Made by a program: the position numbers and the translations under genes. A DNA stretch of 64,000 bases, from assembly GCF_003568665.1 (NCBI RefSeq), contig NZ_QXMH01000004.1:657343-721342 (forward strand). Direction: 5' to 3'. The stretch comes from Chitinophaga alhagiae. GTDB lineage: Bacteria > Bacteroidota > Bacteroidia > Chitinophagales > Chitinophagaceae. The notes beneath the pieces were generated by a model, which saw nothing but the letters and a program-made list of their open reading frames with translations, had not been told where the DNA came from and searched no databases. This document shows positions 63,904-64,000 of the stretch, in pieces (within the stretch, counting starts at the first letter, position 1; each line of letters opens with the position of its first letter).

Positions 63904-63935
63904 AAAATCGGAGTTCAAAGCGCTCCGATTTTTTT
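63904..63935 (+). terminator. Hairpin terminator inside the IS leader
   Basis: AAAATCGGAG (63904-63913) pairs perfectly with CTCCGATTTT (63923-63932) around a 9-nt loop, followed by more Ts. It is a Rho-independent-type terminator upstream of the transposase start, expected to stop outside transcripts from entering the transposase gene. Confidence 0.75.
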
Positions 63936-63957
63936 ATTTTTAAACTTTATACAGACA

Positions 63958-64000
63958 ATGAAAGCAGAGGAATTTTTATCAGACGATTTTTTGAAGCAAT
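63958..64000 (+). CDS. Start of a probable IS256-type transposase (partial)
   Basis: ATG at 63958-63960 opens a frame, MKAEEFLSDDFLKQ, running off the window after 14 codons. This resembles the N-terminus of Bacteroidota IS256-type transposases (from memory). With so few residues the call rests mainly on the upstream terminal-repeat-like sequence and the leader terminator. Confidence 0.55.
   Translation, partial: MKAEEFLSDDFLKQ

Larger units (their letters stand above)
63874..64000 (+). mobile_element. Left end of a probable IS256-family insertion sequence (cut by window edge)
   Basis: The inferred end begins at GACACTATCCCAAAAACTGT (63874-63893), which resembles IS256-family terminal repeats as I remember them. 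A leader with a hairpin and the first codons of a transposase-like frame follow. The right end is outside the window, so the target duplication cannot be checked. Confidence 0.6.

Overview
The window looks like a Bacteroidota chromosome, most like Chitinophaga or a close relative in the Chitinophagaceae. The evidence is SusC/SusD pairs with FecI-type sigma and FecR-type anti-sigma genes, a type IX secretion type B sorting domain next to a PorP/SprF protein, many S1 sulfatases and glycoside hydrolases, and TTTG/TAnnTTTG-like promoters. I saw no rRNA, tRNA or CRISPR array.

Region by region. (1) 8-8334, minus strand: an ECF sigma factor, FecR, SusC with an STN domain, SusD and an FAD-dependent oxidoreductase form one polysaccharide/glycan uptake operon that may continue beyond the left edge. 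(2) 8707-16599, plus strand: a phage-tail-collar (microcystin-dependent-type) protein, a leaderless periplasmic-binding-protein-like protein, a 1712-residue repeat adhesin with a T9SS type B sorting domain, and its likely PorP/SprF partner. (3) 16704-26138: two minus-strand proteins sharing a C2-like acidic domain, a lipoprotein, a membrane-anchored patatin-like lipase, a small membrane protein, a secreted beta-propeller and a secreted PHP-type phosphoesterase-like protein. (4) 26571-28417: a split three-gene HipBST-type toxin-antitoxin locus whose HipB is fused to a tandem DUF1508 (YegP-like) module. Upstream lie four palindromic operators whose centres are exactly 41 bp apart, then about 0.8 kb of repeat-bearing non-coding DNA. 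(5) 29412-57026, minus strand: a large polysaccharide utilisation locus. In transcription order it reads ECF sigma, GH28, FecR, SusC, SusD, sulfatase, GH20, DUF1080 protein, haem c/sugar-dehydrogenase-like protein, a ThuA/dehydrogenase/PKD/haem c fusion, GH97, sulfatase, sulfatase, SGNH hydrolase, GH95. (6) 57276-63844: a TlpA-like thioredoxin protein, a YdeI-family protein, a membrane AraC regulator with a membrane protein, a pyridoxamine-phosphate-oxidase-like protein and a stand-alone YegP-like protein. (7) 63874-64000: the left end of what looks like an IS256-family element.

How they work together. Both SusC proteins carry an STN domain and both loci encode sigma/FecR pairs, so each transporter probably senses its own glycan and turns on its own operon. 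The large locus combines sulfate removal (three S1 sulfatases), exo-glycosidases for HexNAc, fucose/galactose and alpha-glucose/galactose, an esterase-like enzyme and a set of oxidative or 3-keto-sugar-type proteins. This suggests a sulfated, fucosylated, HexNAc-containing glycan; the substrate is an inference. The most unusual element is the HipBST-like locus with its DUF1508-HipB fusion and phased operators, together with a free-standing DUF1508 paralogue about 35 kb away.
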